Positions 26,717-38,633 of a stretch of DNA of 64,000 nucleotides are shown here, piece by piece. Source of the DNA: Pseudomonas sp. Irchel s3h17 (GTDB taxonomy: Bacteria > Pseudomonadota > Gammaproteobacteria > Pseudomonadales > Pseudomonadaceae); assembly GCF_900187505.1 (NCBI RefSeq), contig NZ_FYDL01000003.1, positions 248,001 to 312,000 of the forward strand, read 5' to 3'. Each line of letters begins with the position of its first letter. Position 1 is the stretch's first letter. Position numbers and translations under genes: made by a program. The notes under the pieces were generated by a model. That model searched no databases, was not told the DNA's origin, and saw only the letters and a list, made by a program, of their open reading frames with translations.

Positions 26717-26912
26717 GCGTCTGCACGTTTGATTGCGTGCAATCGGGTTGAACAACTCGACAGGTTTTTCGAGGAAAGTGTTTGGCGAGGCCGGATTCAG
26801 GCCGATCGCCGCGTCGTTCATGGGCGCGACTTATGCGAATGGGCCAGACATTTTCTGCTTCACTCAAGGTCAGCCCGTGGGCTGGCCGCCCGGATCATAG
26901 GGGAATGGCGTA

Positions 26913-29443
<2,531 letters not shown>

Positions 29444-29462
29444 TAAGCTGTTGATGTAAAAC

Positions 29463-29490
29463 ACAAAGGGCCCTTGATAGGGCCCTTTGT
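29463..29490 (+). terminator. purA terminator
   Basis: 11-bp perfect stem ACAAAGGGCCC / GGGCCCTTTGT with loop TTGATA, 20 bases after the purA stop. Confidence 0.85.
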
Positions 29491-29592
29491 CGTTTCTGCC
29501 TGCCGGACGGCATGACCTTTGCTGTGAAGTCCATTAAGCGCATCGCTTTCAGCGTGCCATCATATTAATGGCGTCAAGCAGGGGGATTTTAA

Positions 29593-31527
29593 GTGTCGGC
29601 CGTTCTCTCACTGTTACAAAGCCGGTTGTTGCGGCCGGTGTTCGTTACCCTTGGTATCGCTCTTTTGGTGCAGGTCCTGGTGGCTGTTGCGCTGACCCGG
29701 AGCACCGTGACGGCATTGGAGGCGGATCTGGGGGCTCGCCTGGGTGCGGATAGTCAGAAGCTTTCTGGCGAACTCGAGCAGGCCGGACGCGAGGTCACCT
29801 CAAGTCTCGACAGCCTGTCCACCAGCACCCGCCAGCGCCTGACGAGTGGCTTGTCCTCGCGGCTCGAGGATGAGCAGGCGCAGTTGCGCACCACGCTGGA
29901 AAAGGACCTGAAGGATTCGGCCAATGACATGGCCCAACTCCTGGCTTCGGTTGCGCCTCGCGCCATGTGGGATAGCGACGTTCCAACCCTGTCGGAGTTC
30001 GCCCGGCGTGCCCAGCGCAATCCGAACGTGTTGTTCGTGGTCTACGACGATGCCACCGGCCAGCACCTGACGCGGTACCTGAACCGGGAAAACCCGATCA
30101 ACAAGGCCCTTTTGGAAAAGGGCCAGGGTGAACGGGCGCTGGACAAAGTCCTGGACGCGGCGAAAAACGATCCTTCGGTTTACTACGTCGAAGCCTCGAT
30201 CAATCCCAATGGCGTGGAAATCGGCAAGGTGCTGATGGGGGTCTCCACGGCTTCGGTGGAAAGTAACCTGGCCGCCCTCGACAAGCGCTTCTCGGCGTTG
30301 ATCGCCAGCAGCGACCAGTTGGTCGGCGACAGCCTCAAGGGGGCGGCGGCCGACAGTGCCACGGCCATGCGTTCGCGCTTGCAGTCGGCGCAAGCCACCG
30401 CCGGCGAGATGAAGGCCAATACCACCAGTACCGTACAGGAAGCCGCTGCGACCTTGCGCTGGCGGATCGGCATGGCGCTGGCGCTGGTCGGTTGTGGTGT
30501 CTTGCTGCTGCTGGCAGTGGTGCTCGGGCGGCGCGTGGTCAATCGTTTGAAGCTGCTGATTGCCGCCATGGACGACCTGGCGGCGGGAGAGGGGGACCTG
30601 ACCAAGCGAGTGAAGATCAGCAGCAAGGACGAAATCGGCGACATGGCGTCGGCGGTCAACCGCTTTGTGGATAAGTTGCAGCCCATCGTACGTGAGGCCG
30701 GTGATGTGGCTCAGCGCACGGGCATTGAAATCGGCGCCATGACACAGCGCAATGCCGGTGCGGACGCGGCGGCGGCCTCCCAGCGTGATGAGGTGGCGGA
30801 GAGCCTGCGGGCGTTGTCGCAAATGGCGGATGAGGCGCAGGCCGAAAGCCAGGCCATGCAGGCGGCCTTGCAGCAGGTGGTGGACATCCGCCAGGCGACG
30901 GACGAAAACACCCGGACCTCGGCGCAGGTCGGCAGCCTGATCGAGGCGTTGGCCGGGCAGGTCGACACCGGGGCCAAGGTCATCGAGCGGCTGGCGCAAC
31001 AGAGCGAGCAGATTGAGGTGGTGCTGGAGGTGATCCACGGGATTGCCGAGCAGACCAACCTGTTGGCGCTGAACGCCGCCATCGAAGCGGCGCGTGCCGG
31101 TGAAACCGGGCGCGGATTCGCGGTGGTGGCGGACGAGGTGCGGGCCTTGGCCAGCAAGACGCAAAGCTCGACCGGCGACATCCAGGCGCACATTGGTGCC
31201 TTGCAGCAGGGCGCTCGTGAGGCCGTGGCGGCAATTGGGCAGGCCGGGCGTCAGGCCAGCGAGGGGCTGCTGGTATTGCGCGACAGTGCGCGTTTGCAGC
31301 AGTCGGTGCAGGTGTCCGTCGAGCAGGTCCATGCGGCCATTGGCCTGGCGACTCAGGCTGCGGCTCATCAGGCCCAGGGGGCGCAAGCGGTGCGGGGGCG
31401 GGTCGAGACCATTCATGCGCAGGCCGAGAAAGCGGCTCAGGCGGTGGTAGAGACCACGGTCAGCGGCAAGGTGCTGGACGGCCTGGCCGCCCAGTTGAAA
31501 GCGAGCCTGGGGCAGTTCAGGGCGTAA
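29593..31527 (+). CDS. Methyl-accepting chemotaxis protein
   Basis: 644 residues. TM1 (about 12-34), a large periplasmic sensor of about 255 residues with long helices (helical-bundle or mixed type, ligand unknown), TM2 (about 288-310, [19 protein letters not shown]), HAMP, then a signalling domain with hairpin tip [20 protein letters not shown] and [18 protein letters not shown]. No C-terminal CheR-binding pentapeptide. GTG start at 29593 with GGGGGA six bases upstream. Monocistronic; ends against a convergent ABC permease with only a REP-like hairpin between. Confidence 0.88.
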   Translation: MSAVLSLLQSRLLRPVFVTLGIALLVQVLVAVALTRSTVTALEADLGARLGADSQKLSGELEQAGREVTSSLDSLSTSTRQRLTSGLSSRLEDEQAQLRTTLEKDLKDSANDMAQLLASVAPRAMWDSDVPTLSEFARRAQRNPNVLFVVYDDATGQHLTRYLNRENPINKALLEKGQGERALDKVLDAAKNDPSVYYVEASINPNGVEIGKVLMGVSTASVESNLAALDKRFSALIASSDQLVGDSLKGAAADSATAMRSRLQSAQATAGEMKANTTSTVQEAAATLRWRIGMALALVGCGVLLLLAVVLGRRVVNRLKLLIAAMDDLAAGEGDLTKRVKISSKDEIGDMASAVNRFVDKLQPIVREAGDVAQRTGIEIGAMTQRNAGADAAAASQRDEVAESLRALSQMADEAQAESQAMQAALQQVVDIRQATDENTRTSAQVGSLIEALAGQVDTGAKVIERLAQQSEQIEVVLEVIHGIAEQTNLLALNAAIEAARAGETGRGFAVVADEVRALASKTQSSTGDIQAHIGALQQGAREAVAAIGQAGRQASEGLLVLRDSARLQQSVQVSVEQVHAAIGLATQAAAHQAQGAQAVRGRVETIHAQAEKAAQAVVETTVSGKVLDGLAAQLKASLGQFRA

Positions 31528-31532
31528 TGGGT

Positions 31533-31568
31533 GCCATCGCGGGCGGCGCTCCGCTTGCCCGCGATGGC
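31533..31568. repeat. REP-like hairpin between convergent genes
   Basis: 12-bp perfect arms GCCATCGCGGGC / GCCCGCGATGGC around a 12-base loop. No T-run, so it is probably a REP relative that may stabilise mRNA ends of both genes rather than a classic terminator. Confidence 0.55.
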
Positions 31569-31572
31569 GGTC

Positions 31573-33138
31573 TCAGCGGCTCAAATACATCCGCGTCGTC
31601 AGTAGATATACGGGCAACCCCGACACCAGGATCAACAACGCCGCATAAGGTGCCGCAGCCGCAAACTCCACGTTAGCGGTATGCGCCCAGACCTCGGTCG
31701 CCAGTGTGTTGAGTCCGGTCGGGCTCAACAGCAAGGTCGCCGTCAGTTCCTTCATCGCATCCAGAAACACCAGGGCAAAGGCTGCGCCCAGCGCCGGAAA
31801 GATGATCGGCAGCGTCACCCGCACGAACGCGGTCAATGAGGAGGCGCCGAGGGTTCTTGCCGCTTCCTCCAGCTGAGGGGCTGCCTTGTTCAGTGCCGTG
31901 CGTATCGGCGCCTGGGCCAGGGGCAGGAACAGCAGCGCATAGGCAATCAGCAATAATCCCGAGGTCTGATACAGCGCCGGCACGTAGTGCAAGGCGAAGT
32001 ACACCAGCGTCAGTGCGATCACCAGGCCTGGCAGTGCATGCAGCAGATACGGCAGGCGCTCGGCCCACAGCGCCAGGCGACCCTTGTAGCGAACCACCAG
32101 CAGGCCCACGGGCACCGCCAGCACCAGGCATAGCGCTGCGCCGCCCAGGGACAGTGCCAGCGACGACAGCAAGGCTTCGCCGATCGCGGCCACCGGGAAC
32201 GCTGCGGATGAGCCGACGGCCAGCCAGTACGCCAGCATGCCCAAGGGGACCCCGCTGCCGATAACCGCCAGTAACAAGCAATAGAGCTGCCCGCCGACAG
32301 CCCAGCCGCCCAGCCGCACTTGCTCGGCATGCCGGGCCGCGCCCTGGCCGATGCGCACGTGCCGGCCTTTGCCGCGTACCCGCAACTCCAGCCACAACAA
32401 CATCAGGCACAGCGCCAGTAGTACCGCCGACAGCATCGCCGCGTTGGCGTTACTGAACTCCAGTTCGAACTGTTGGTAGATCGCCGTGGTGAAGGTTTGC
32501 AGGCCGATGATCGACAAAGCGCCGAACTCCACCAGCATGTGCAGGGCAATCAGCAGCGAGCCGGCCAGCAGGGATGGCCAGAGCAGCGGCAGGGTGATCT
32601 TGACGAAGATGCTCCAGCGGTTCAGCCCCAAGGTGCGGGCCGACTCTTCCAGTGACGGGTCGAGATTGCGCAGTGTGGCCGCCACCGGCAGAAACACCAG
32701 CGGGTACTTGGACAGGGTCATCACCAGGATCGCCCCGCCCAGTCCCTCGAAGCTCGCGCTCAAGGAGACCCAGGTGAAGCTGCTGACAAATGCCGGAACC
32801 GCGAATGGCAGGCACAGGATCACCCCCCACACGCGCCGGCCGCGCAAGTTGCTGCGTTCCAGTAGCCAGGCCAGCGACAGGCCGATGAGGGCGCAGACCA
32901 CCGTCACCCCGATCATCAACAGCAGCGTATTGCGCAGCAGGCCAAGCACGTAGGGGCGCCATAACAAATGCACCGCCTCTGCCCAGCCGGCCTGCCAGGC
33001 CTTGAGGCCGACATACAGCAAGGGCAGCAGGCTCAGGCAGACCAGCAGCAGAACCGGCAGCAGCAACCCGATCGATGGTCGTTTGCGTCGGGGTATGTAG
33101 CCTGCACGAGTCGCAGGGGCGGGCAGCGGCAGGCTCAT
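31573..33138 (-). CDS. Iron(III)-type ABC transporter permease (FbpB/HitB-like)
   Basis: 521 residues, about twelve membrane helices, two fused BPD_transp_1 halves. Each half carries an EAA loop for the ATPase: EESARTLGLNRW (about 160) and EEAARTLGASSL (about 428). Pairing with the Fbp-type binding protein gene, which it overlaps by one base (TGATG), points to ferric iron uptake. No ATPase gene is adjacent, as in hitAB-like loci, so an ATPase encoded elsewhere must energise it. Confidence 0.85.
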   Translation of the reverse strand: MSLPLPAPATRAGYIPRRKRPSIGLLLPVLLLVCLSLLPLLYVGLKAWQAGWAEAVHLLWRPYVLGLLRNTLLLMIGVTVVCALIGLSLAWLLERSNLRGRRVWGVILCLPFAVPAFVSSFTWVSLSASFEGLGGAILVMTLSKYPLVFLPVAATLRNLDPSLEESARTLGLNRWSIFVKITLPLLWPSLLAGSLLIALHMLVEFGALSIIGLQTFTTAIYQQFELEFSNANAAMLSAVLLALCLMLLWLELRVRGKGRHVRIGQGAARHAEQVRLGGWAVGGQLYCLLLAVIGSGVPLGMLAYWLAVGSSAAFPVAAIGEALLSSLALSLGGAALCLVLAVPVGLLVVRYKGRLALWAERLPYLLHALPGLVIALTLVYFALHYVPALYQTSGLLLIAYALLFLPLAQAPIRTALNKAAPQLEEAARTLGASSLTAFVRVTLPIIFPALGAAFALVFLDAMKELTATLLLSPTGLNTLATEVWAHTANVEFAAAAPYAALLILVSGLPVYLLTTRMYLSR

Positions 33139-34148
33139 CAGTTCAAGCCAACTTCGCGTTCCAGTTCCAGGGCTTCTTCGGCGTTACCCAGGTCGGCTGG
33201 CGTGACCTTTGGCGCTTGCAGTTCACTGAACGGCTTGAGCCCGCGATCCGATTGCATGCCAGTGTGCAGCGGGTACTCGGCGGTGGTCTGGGTGATCACG
33301 CGCTGGCCTTCTTCGCTGGCCATGAATGCCAGCAGTTGCTGGGCTTGTTCCGGATGTTTGCTGGACTTGAGTACCGCTGCGCTGGAGACGGTTATCAGGC
33401 CGCCGACATCGCCGTCAGTGAAGTAATACAGTTTTGAATCGAGCTGGCCTTTTTCCCGTTGCAGGGCAAACCAGTAGTAGTTGTTCACCAGTACGGTGGC
33501 GACTTCACCGTTTTCCACCGCCTTCAAGGCCACCATGTTGTTGCTGTAGGTCTTGCCGAACGCGCGCAGGCCGGTCAGCCATTCTTCGGCGGCGTCCATT
33601 CCGTGCATCTTGATGATCGCGACCGCTTGTTCCTGGAACGCACCGCTGGTGGGGACGAAGCCAACCTTACCTTGCCACTGCGGGTCGGAGAATTCCATGA
33701 CCGATTTGGGCAGGTCTTTTTCGTCGATCAGTTTCGGGTTGTAGGCAACCACCCGGACCCGGGCCGTGACACCGATCCAGGTGCCATTGCTGGCAACGTA
33801 TTCCTTGGGCAGAACGGCAAGGGTGGCGTCGTCGGCCTTGGCCAGCAGGCCTTGTTCGCCCAGTTTGTTCAGGGGTGGGGATTCTTCGGTGTAGATCACG
33901 TCGGCCGGCGAGCGATCGCCTTCTTCGACGATCTGGCTGGCGAGCTGGTTGCTGCTGCCTTTGCGTACGTTGACGTGAATGCCGGTCTTGGCTTCGAAGG
34001 CTTTGGCGACAGCGTCACCGACTTCCTTGTGCTGGCCGTTGTACAGCGTCAGGGAAACCGGGTCGGCGGCCTGGGTGAGCGGGGAGGTCAGGGTCAGCCC
34101 CAGCAGGGTGATGGTCAGGCCGCGGCGCAGGGTATTTCGAAACATCAT
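33138..34148 (-). CDS. Iron(III)-type ABC transporter periplasmic binding protein (FbpA/HitA-like)
   Basis: 336 residues with a signal peptide (cleavage near SPLTQA-ADP). Opening VSLTLYNGQHKEVGDAVAKA, the middle AYNPKLI and the tyrosine pair in VLVNNYYWF, which in the FbpA class binds ferric iron directly. ATG at 34148 or 34145 are both possible. First gene of a two-gene operon with the permease. A candidate Fur box lies upstream at 34186-34204. Confidence 0.87.
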   Translation of the reverse strand: MMFRNTLRRGLTITLLGLTLTSPLTQAADPVSLTLYNGQHKEVGDAVAKAFEAKTGIHVNVRKGSSNQLASQIVEEGDRSPADVIYTEESPPLNKLGEQGLLAKADDATLAVLPKEYVASNGTWIGVTARVRVVAYNPKLIDEKDLPKSVMEFSDPQWQGKVGFVPTSGAFQEQAVAIIKMHGMDAAEEWLTGLRAFGKTYSNNMVALKAVENGEVATVLVNNYYWFALQREKGQLDSKLYYFTDGDVGGLITVSSAAVLKSSKHPEQAQQLLAFMASEEGQRVITQTTAEYPLHTGMQSDRGLKPFSELQAPKVTPADLGNAEEALELEREVGLN

Positions 34149-34185
34149 TCGCAGGGTTCCTCACTGTCGCATTGCAAAGTCTTGC

Positions 34186-34204
34186 AACAATGATAAACGA
34201 TATT
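34186..34204 (-). promoter_or_regulatory. candidate Fur box
   Basis: Plus-strand AACAATGATAAACGATATT matches 13 of 19 positions of the GATAATGATAATCATTATC consensus, including AATGATAA intact. It is 38 bases before the binding-protein start, where a promoter operator would be. Confidence 0.4.
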
Positions 34205-34302
34205 GTTTCTCAAGTGCGTCTTGCGGCGAGGGTGAGGGTTTGCTATGGGGCTGGTGCTGAACGCTGTGGAGAGGAGGTGCCTGGAGTTTTCAGATGCCAG
34301 AA

Positions 34303-34328
34303 ACGCAAAAACCCGCTTTCGCGGGTTT
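34303..34328 (-). terminator. terminator of tRNA-Leu copy 1
   Basis: AAACCCGC-TTTC-GCGGGTTT hairpin with flanking A-run on the plus strand (T-run for the minus-strand gene), 36 bases past the tRNA 3' end. Confidence 0.8.
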
Positions 34329-34363
34329 CTGTGAAATTCAAGATCGTGACCTTGAATTTGAAT

Positions 34364-34450
34364 TGGTGCCCAGAAGAAGACTCGAACTTCCACGACCTTG
34401 CGGTCACCAGCACCTGAAGCTGGCGTGTCTACCAATTTCACCATCTGGGC
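34364..34450 (-). tRNA. tRNA-Leu (CAG), copy 1
   Basis: 87 bases on the minus strand starting GCCCAGATGG and ending CTGGGCACCA, so CCA is encoded. Acceptor stem GCCCAGA / TCTGGGC. Anticodon loop TTCAGGT between stem CCAGC / GCTGG gives anticodon CAG (reads CUG). A long variable arm (TGACCGCAAGGTCG) is typical of class II leucine tRNAs. Confidence 0.95.
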
Positions 34451-34484
34451 AGTATCAGCAACGTTGCCGCTGTTGATGTGGCGC

Positions 34485-34513
34485 ACTATACGGAGCGTCG
34501 TTTGATCTGTAAA
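34485..34513 (-). promoter_or_regulatory. sigma-70 promoter of tRNA-Leu copy 1
   Basis: Minus strand TTTACA (34513-34508), 17-base spacer, TATAGT (34490-34485), about 35 bases before the mature tRNA 5' end. The spacer ends GCTCCG, a G+C-rich discriminator-side context common for stable RNA. Confidence 0.8.
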
Positions 34514-34549
34514 CCCCTGATTTAATAAAATTAAATAAAACGCCCAGAA

Positions 34550-34578
34550 TGCAAAAACCCGCTTTCGCGGGTTTTTGT
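34550..34578 (-). terminator. terminator of tRNA-Leu copy 2
   Basis: AAAAACCCGC-TTTC-GCGGGTTTTT, near-identical to the copy 1 terminator. It ends each tRNA unit separately. Confidence 0.82.
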
Positions 34579-34615
34579 GTGAGCCTTGAAATTGAACTAA
34601 TCTCAAGCTCTGAAT

Positions 34616-34702
34616 TGGTGCCCAGAAGAAGACTCGAACTTCCACGACCTTGCGGTCACCAGCACCTGAAGCTGGCGTGTCTACCAATTTCACCATCTGG
34701 GC
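34616..34702 (-). tRNA. tRNA-Leu (CAG), copy 2
   Basis: Same 87-base sequence as copy 1, 252 bases away. Each copy has its own promoter and terminator, so the locus is a tandem duplication of a whole promoter-tRNA-terminator unit. Confidence 0.95.
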
Positions 34703-34737
34703 AGTATCGGCAACGTTGTGCGTCGTCGATGGCGCGC

Positions 34738-34766
34738 ACTATACGGAGCGTCCATTTAACTGTAAA
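34738..34766 (-). promoter_or_regulatory. sigma-70 promoter of tRNA-Leu copy 2
   Basis: Minus strand TTTACA (34766-34761), 17-base spacer, TATAGT (34743-34738); same boxes and spacing as copy 1. Confidence 0.8.
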
Positions 34767-34927
34767 CCCCTGGTTTTAAAAAAACCTGGAAAATTTCGCG
34801 AATGGTGCCCGGCGGTATTATTCCGGAGCCAGGAAGGGGCTTTTAGAGGCTTCTAGAGCCTGAAATTTCCCGTTTCAATACGCGTATGCCAAACTAACCC
34901 GCATATAGACAAGGTGAAAACTCTCTA

Positions 34928-37555
34928 ATGGCCGATTGGCAGTCCCTCGATCCCGAGGCCGCTCGTGAAGCGGAAAAATATGAAAACCCTATTCCTAGCC
35001 GCGAACTGATCCTTCAGCACCTTGCTGATCGAGGTTCGCCTGCTAACCGCGAGCAACTGGTCGAAGAGTTTGGTCTGACCACAGAAGACCAGATCGAAGC
35101 CCTGCGTCGCCGCCTGCGCGCCATGGAGCGCGACGCTCAACTGATCTACACCCGTCGTGGCACTTACGCGCCGGTGGACAAGCTCGACCTGATCCTGGGC
35201 CGCATCAGCGGTCACCGTGACGGCTTCGGCTTCCTGGTCCCGGACGACGGCAGTGACGACCTGTTCATGAGCCCGGCGCAGATGCGCCTGGTGTTCGATG
35301 GCGACCGTGCCCTGGCGCGGGTTTCCGGCCTGGACCGTCGCGGTCGCCGCGAAGGCATGATCGTCGAAGTGGTGTCCCGTGCCCACGAGACGATCGTCGG
35401 CCGTTACTTCGAAGAGGGCGGTATCGGCTTCGTCGTTGCCGACAACCCGAAGATCCAGCAGGAAGTGCTGGTTACCCCGGGCCGTAACGCCAATGCCAAG
35501 ATCGGCCAATTCGTTGAAGTGAAGATCACTCACTGGCCGACGCCACGCTTCCAGCCGCAGGGCGATGTGGTGGAAGTCGTCGGTAACTACATGGCGCCGG
35601 GCATGGAGATTGACGTCGCCCTGCGCACCTACGACATTCCTCACGTCTGGCCTGAAGCGGTGCTCAAGGAAGCGGCCAAGCTCAAGCCGGAAGTCGAAGA
35701 AAAAGACAAAGAGAAGCGCATCGACCTGCGCCATCTGCCGTTCGTCACCATCGACGGCGAAGATGCCCGCGACTTCGACGACGCGGTGTACTGCGAAGCC
35801 AAGCCGGGCAAGCTGCGCCTGTTCTCCGGTGGCTGGAAGCTGTACGTGGCGATCGCCGACGTCTCCAGCTACGTGAAGATCGGCTCGGCGCTGGATGCCG
35901 AGTCCCAGGTCCGTGGCAACTCGGTGTACTTCCCCGAGCGCGTGGTGCCGATGCTGCCTGAGCAGCTGTCCAACGGCCTGTGCTCGTTGAATCCGCATGT
36001 CGATCGTCTGGCCATGGTTTGCGAGATGACCATCTCCAAGTCTGGCGAAATGACCGACTACTGCTTCTACGAAGCGGTGATTCACTCTCACGCCCGCCTG
36101 ACCTACAACAAGGTCAGCGCGATGCTGGAGCAGCCGAAATCCACCGAGGCCCGTCAGCTGCGTGGCGAATACACCGACGTCGTGCCGCACCTCAAGCAGC
36201 TCTACTCGCTGTACAAGGTATTGCTGGCCGCCCGTCACGTGCGCGGCGCGATCGATTTCGAGACCCAGGAAACCCGGATCATCTTCGGTACCGAGCGCAA
36301 GATCGCGGAAATCCGTCCGACGGTTCGCAACGATGCGCACAAGCTGATCGAGGAATGCATGCTGGCGGCCAACGTGGCCACCGCTGAGTTCCTGAAGAAG
36401 CACGAAATTCCTGCGCTGTATCGCGTTCACGATGGCCCGCCGCCGGAGCGCCTGGAAAAACTGCGCGCCTTCCTCGGTGAGCTCGGCCTGTCCCTGCACA
36501 AAGGCAAGGACGGCCCGTCGCCGAAGGACTATCAGGCATTGCTGGCCGGTATCAAGGATCGTCCGGATTTCCACCTGATCCAGACCGTCATGCTGCGCTC
36601 GTTGAGCCAGGCGGTGTACAGCGCGGATAACCAGGGCCACTTCGGCCTGAATTACGAAGCCTATACCCACTTCACCTCGCCGATTCGTCGTTACCCGGAC
36701 CTGCTCACGCACCGGGCGATTCGCAGCGTTATCCATTCCAAAATGGATACCCCGCACGTCAAGCGTGCCGGTGCGATGAGCATCCCGAAAGCGCGTATCT
36801 ATCCATACGATGAAGCGATTCTGGAGCAGTTGGGCGAGCAGTGCTCGATGAGCGAGCGCCGTGCCGATGAAGCCACTCGCGACGTGGTGAACTGGCTCAA
36901 GTGCGAGTTCATGAAGGATCGCGTGGGCGAGTCGTTCCCGGGTGTGATCACCGCCGTGACCGGTTTCGGCCTGTTCGTCGAGCTGACCGATATCTATGTC
37001 GAGGGCCTGGTCCACGTGACCGCCTTGCCGGGCGACTACTACCACTTCGACCCAGTCCATCACCGCCTGGCCGGTGAGCGTACCGGTCGCAGCTTCCGCC
37101 TCGGCGATACCGTCGAAGTGCGCGTGATGCGGGTTGACCTGGACGAGCGCAAGATCGACTTCGAGATGGCTGAAAAAACCATCAGCGCACCGATTGGTCG
37201 CAAGAAGCGTGGCGCAGAGACCGCGGCGCCGGCGGCCAAGACTGCTGCCGAGCCTGCTCCGGCAAAAACCGGCCGCCGTCCTGCGAAGGAAAAGGCGCCG
37301 GAAGCCTATCGCCCAAGCGATGCAGCGGCGAAAAACGCCGAAGTGCGCAAAAGTCGTGAAATGAAACAAGCATTGCTGGCCGAAGCGAAAAGCGGCGGTA
37401 AAGCGGCGTCTGGGGGAAAGACCGGACGGTCGGCGCCTGAAAAGGCCTCCGGCGGCAAGCCAGCCAAACCGAGTAAACACCGTAAAGGTCCGCCAAAAGC
37501 GGGCTCGGCCCCAGCCAAAAGTGGCGGGGCGCGTAAACCTAAGGCCAAGTCATGA
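34928..37555 (+). CDS. rnr: Ribonuclease R
   Basis: 875 residues. 3'-5' exoribonuclease that digests structured RNA. Order: winged-helix N-terminus (about 20-80), cold-shock RNA-binding domains (about 85-240), RNB catalytic domain (ITIDGEDARDFDDAVYCE around 274-291 with the clustered catalytic Asp residues; YTHFTSPIRRYPDLLTHR around 579), S1 domain (about 660-745) and a Lys/Ala-rich basic tail of about 120 residues. Overlaps rlmB by four bases. Confidence 0.96.
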   Translation: MADWQSLDPEAAREAEKYENPIPSRELILQHLADRGSPANREQLVEEFGLTTEDQIEALRRRLRAMERDAQLIYTRRGTYAPVDKLDLILGRISGHRDGFGFLVPDDGSDDLFMSPAQMRLVFDGDRALARVSGLDRRGRREGMIVEVVSRAHETIVGRYFEEGGIGFVVADNPKIQQEVLVTPGRNANAKIGQFVEVKITHWPTPRFQPQGDVVEVVGNYMAPGMEIDVALRTYDIPHVWPEAVLKEAAKLKPEVEEKDKEKRIDLRHLPFVTIDGEDARDFDDAVYCEAKPGKLRLFSGGWKLYVAIADVSSYVKIGSALDAESQVRGNSVYFPERVVPMLPEQLSNGLCSLNPHVDRLAMVCEMTISKSGEMTDYCFYEAVIHSHARLTYNKVSAMLEQPKSTEARQLRGEYTDVVPHLKQLYSLYKVLLAARHVRGAIDFETQETRIIFGTERKIAEIRPTVRNDAHKLIEECMLAANVATAEFLKKHEIPALYRVHDGPPPERLEKLRAFLGELGLSLHKGKDGPSPKDYQALLAGIKDRPDFHLIQTVMLRSLSQAVYSADNQGHFGLNYEAYTHFTSPIRRYPDLLTHRAIRSVIHSKMDTPHVKRAGAMSIPKARIYPYDEAILEQLGEQCSMSERRADEATRDVVNWLKCEFMKDRVGESFPGVITAVTGFGLFVELTDIYVEGLVHVTALPGDYYHFDPVHHRLAGERTGRSFRLGDTVEVRVMRVDLDERKIDFEMAEKTISAPIGRKKRGAETAAPAAKTAAEPAPAKTGRRPAKEKAPEAYRPSDAAAKNAEVRKSREMKQALLAEAKSGGKAASGGKTGRSAPEKASGGKPAKPSKHRKGPPKAGSAPAKSGGARKPKAKS

Positions 37556-38316
37556 GTCAGTTGGAAAAAATCTACGGCGTGCATGCTGTGGAAGCGTTGC
37601 TGCGTCATCACCCCAAGCGCGTCAAGCAGATCTGGCTGGCCGAAGGTCGCGGTGATCCGCGGGTGCAGACCCTGATCGAGCTGGCCAACGAAAACCGTGT
37701 CCAGGTCGGCCAGGCCGAGCGCCGCGAAATGGATGCCTGGGTCGAGGGCGTGCACCAGGGCGTGGTAGCGGAGGTGAGTCCGAGCCAGGTCTGGGGCGAA
37801 GCGATGCTCGATGAGCTGCTGGATCGCACTGAAGGCGCGCCACTGTTGCTGGTGCTCGATGGCGTGACTGACCCGCACAACCTTGGCGCCTGCCTGCGTT
37901 CGGCCGATGCGGCGGGTGCGCTGGCAGTGATCGTGCCAAAGGACAAGTCCGCCACCTTGACCCCGGTTGTACGAAAAGTCGCCTGCGGTGCCGCGGAAGT
38001 GATTCCGCTGGTCGCCGTGACCAACCTGGCGCGTACCCTGGAGAAGCTCCAGCAGCGTGGCCTGTGGGTTGTCGGTGCGGCGGGGGAGGCTGAGATCAGC
38101 CTGTATGACCAGGACCTGACTGGCCCGACCATCCTGATCATGGGTGCCGAGGGCAAGGGTATGCGCCGCCTGACGCGCGAACATTGCGACTACCTGGTGA
38201 ATTTGCCGATGGCTGGCAGTGTCAGCAGTCTCAACGTGTCCGTGGCGACCGGTGTCTGCCTGTTCGAAGCGCAGCGTCAGCGTAGTGCCAAGGCCAAGGC
38301 TGCGGCCAAGAAGTAA
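37552..38316 (+). CDS. rlmB: 23S rRNA (guanosine-2251-2'-O)-methyltransferase
   Basis: 254 residues. SpoU/TrmD knot methyltransferase. N-terminal substrate-binding domain (YGVHAVEALLRHHP), then the SPOUT motifs VLDGVTDPHNLGACLRSAD, ILIMGAEGKGM and LPMAGSVSSLNVSVA. Translation coupled to rnr by ATGA overlap. Confidence 0.95.
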   Translation: MSQLEKIYGVHAVEALLRHHPKRVKQIWLAEGRGDPRVQTLIELANENRVQVGQAERREMDAWVEGVHQGVVAEVSPSQVWGEAMLDELLDRTEGAPLLLVLDGVTDPHNLGACLRSADAAGALAVIVPKDKSATLTPVVRKVACGAAEVIPLVAVTNLARTLEKLQQRGLWVVGAAGEAEISLYDQDLTGPTILIMGAEGKGMRRLTREHCDYLVNLPMAGSVSSLNVSVATGVCLFEAQRQRSAKAKAAAKK

Positions 38317-38333
38317 GTCGAATACGATCGAGC

Positions 38334-38427
38334 GGTGGGGGCGGGCTTGCTCGCGAAAGCGGAGTGACATTCAGCAAAGATGTTGGATGTAGTGCCGCAT
38401 TCGCGAGCAGGCCCGCTCCCACTGTGG
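38334..38427. repeat. REPIN between rlmB and rpsF
   Basis: GTGGGGGCGGGCTTGCTCGC (from 38335) and inverted partner GCGAGCAGGCCCGCTCCCAC, about 55 bases apart. A different REP flavour (GTGGGAGCGGGCTTGCTCGCGAA) from the GTGGCGAGGGAG type elsewhere in the window. Confidence 0.8.
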
Positions 38428-38486
38428 TTTCTGCCATGGTAAATATGGGTGGTGTGAACGAACTGTTCAAATAATCGCCAATTGCC

Positions 38487-38515
38487 TTGCACCTCTCCTG
38501 TCCCTTCTCTACAAT
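38487..38515 (+). promoter_or_regulatory. sigma-70 promoter of the rpsF operon
   Basis: TTGCAC (38487-38492), 17-base spacer, TACAAT (38510-38515). Leaves a leader of about 110 bases before rpsF, room for translational control as seen in other rpsF operons; no specific structure was recognised. Confidence 0.75.
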
Positions 38516-38633
38516 TGCGCCCCTTGCTGTGATGGCAGGCACCAACGTGTCTAGCGTCCGCAAGTCCATAAGTGTCATTCACTCCTTGTCTGACCGCTTT
38601 TGAGCGGCAGGCTACAACCCGTAAGGAGCATTC

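Noticed and set aside
34145..34696. 183-codon minus-strand frame across both tRNA-Leu genes, with an internally repeated protein sequence
   Set aside because: It is a translation of the two tRNA genes and their terminators; the repeat reflects the tandem tRNA duplication.
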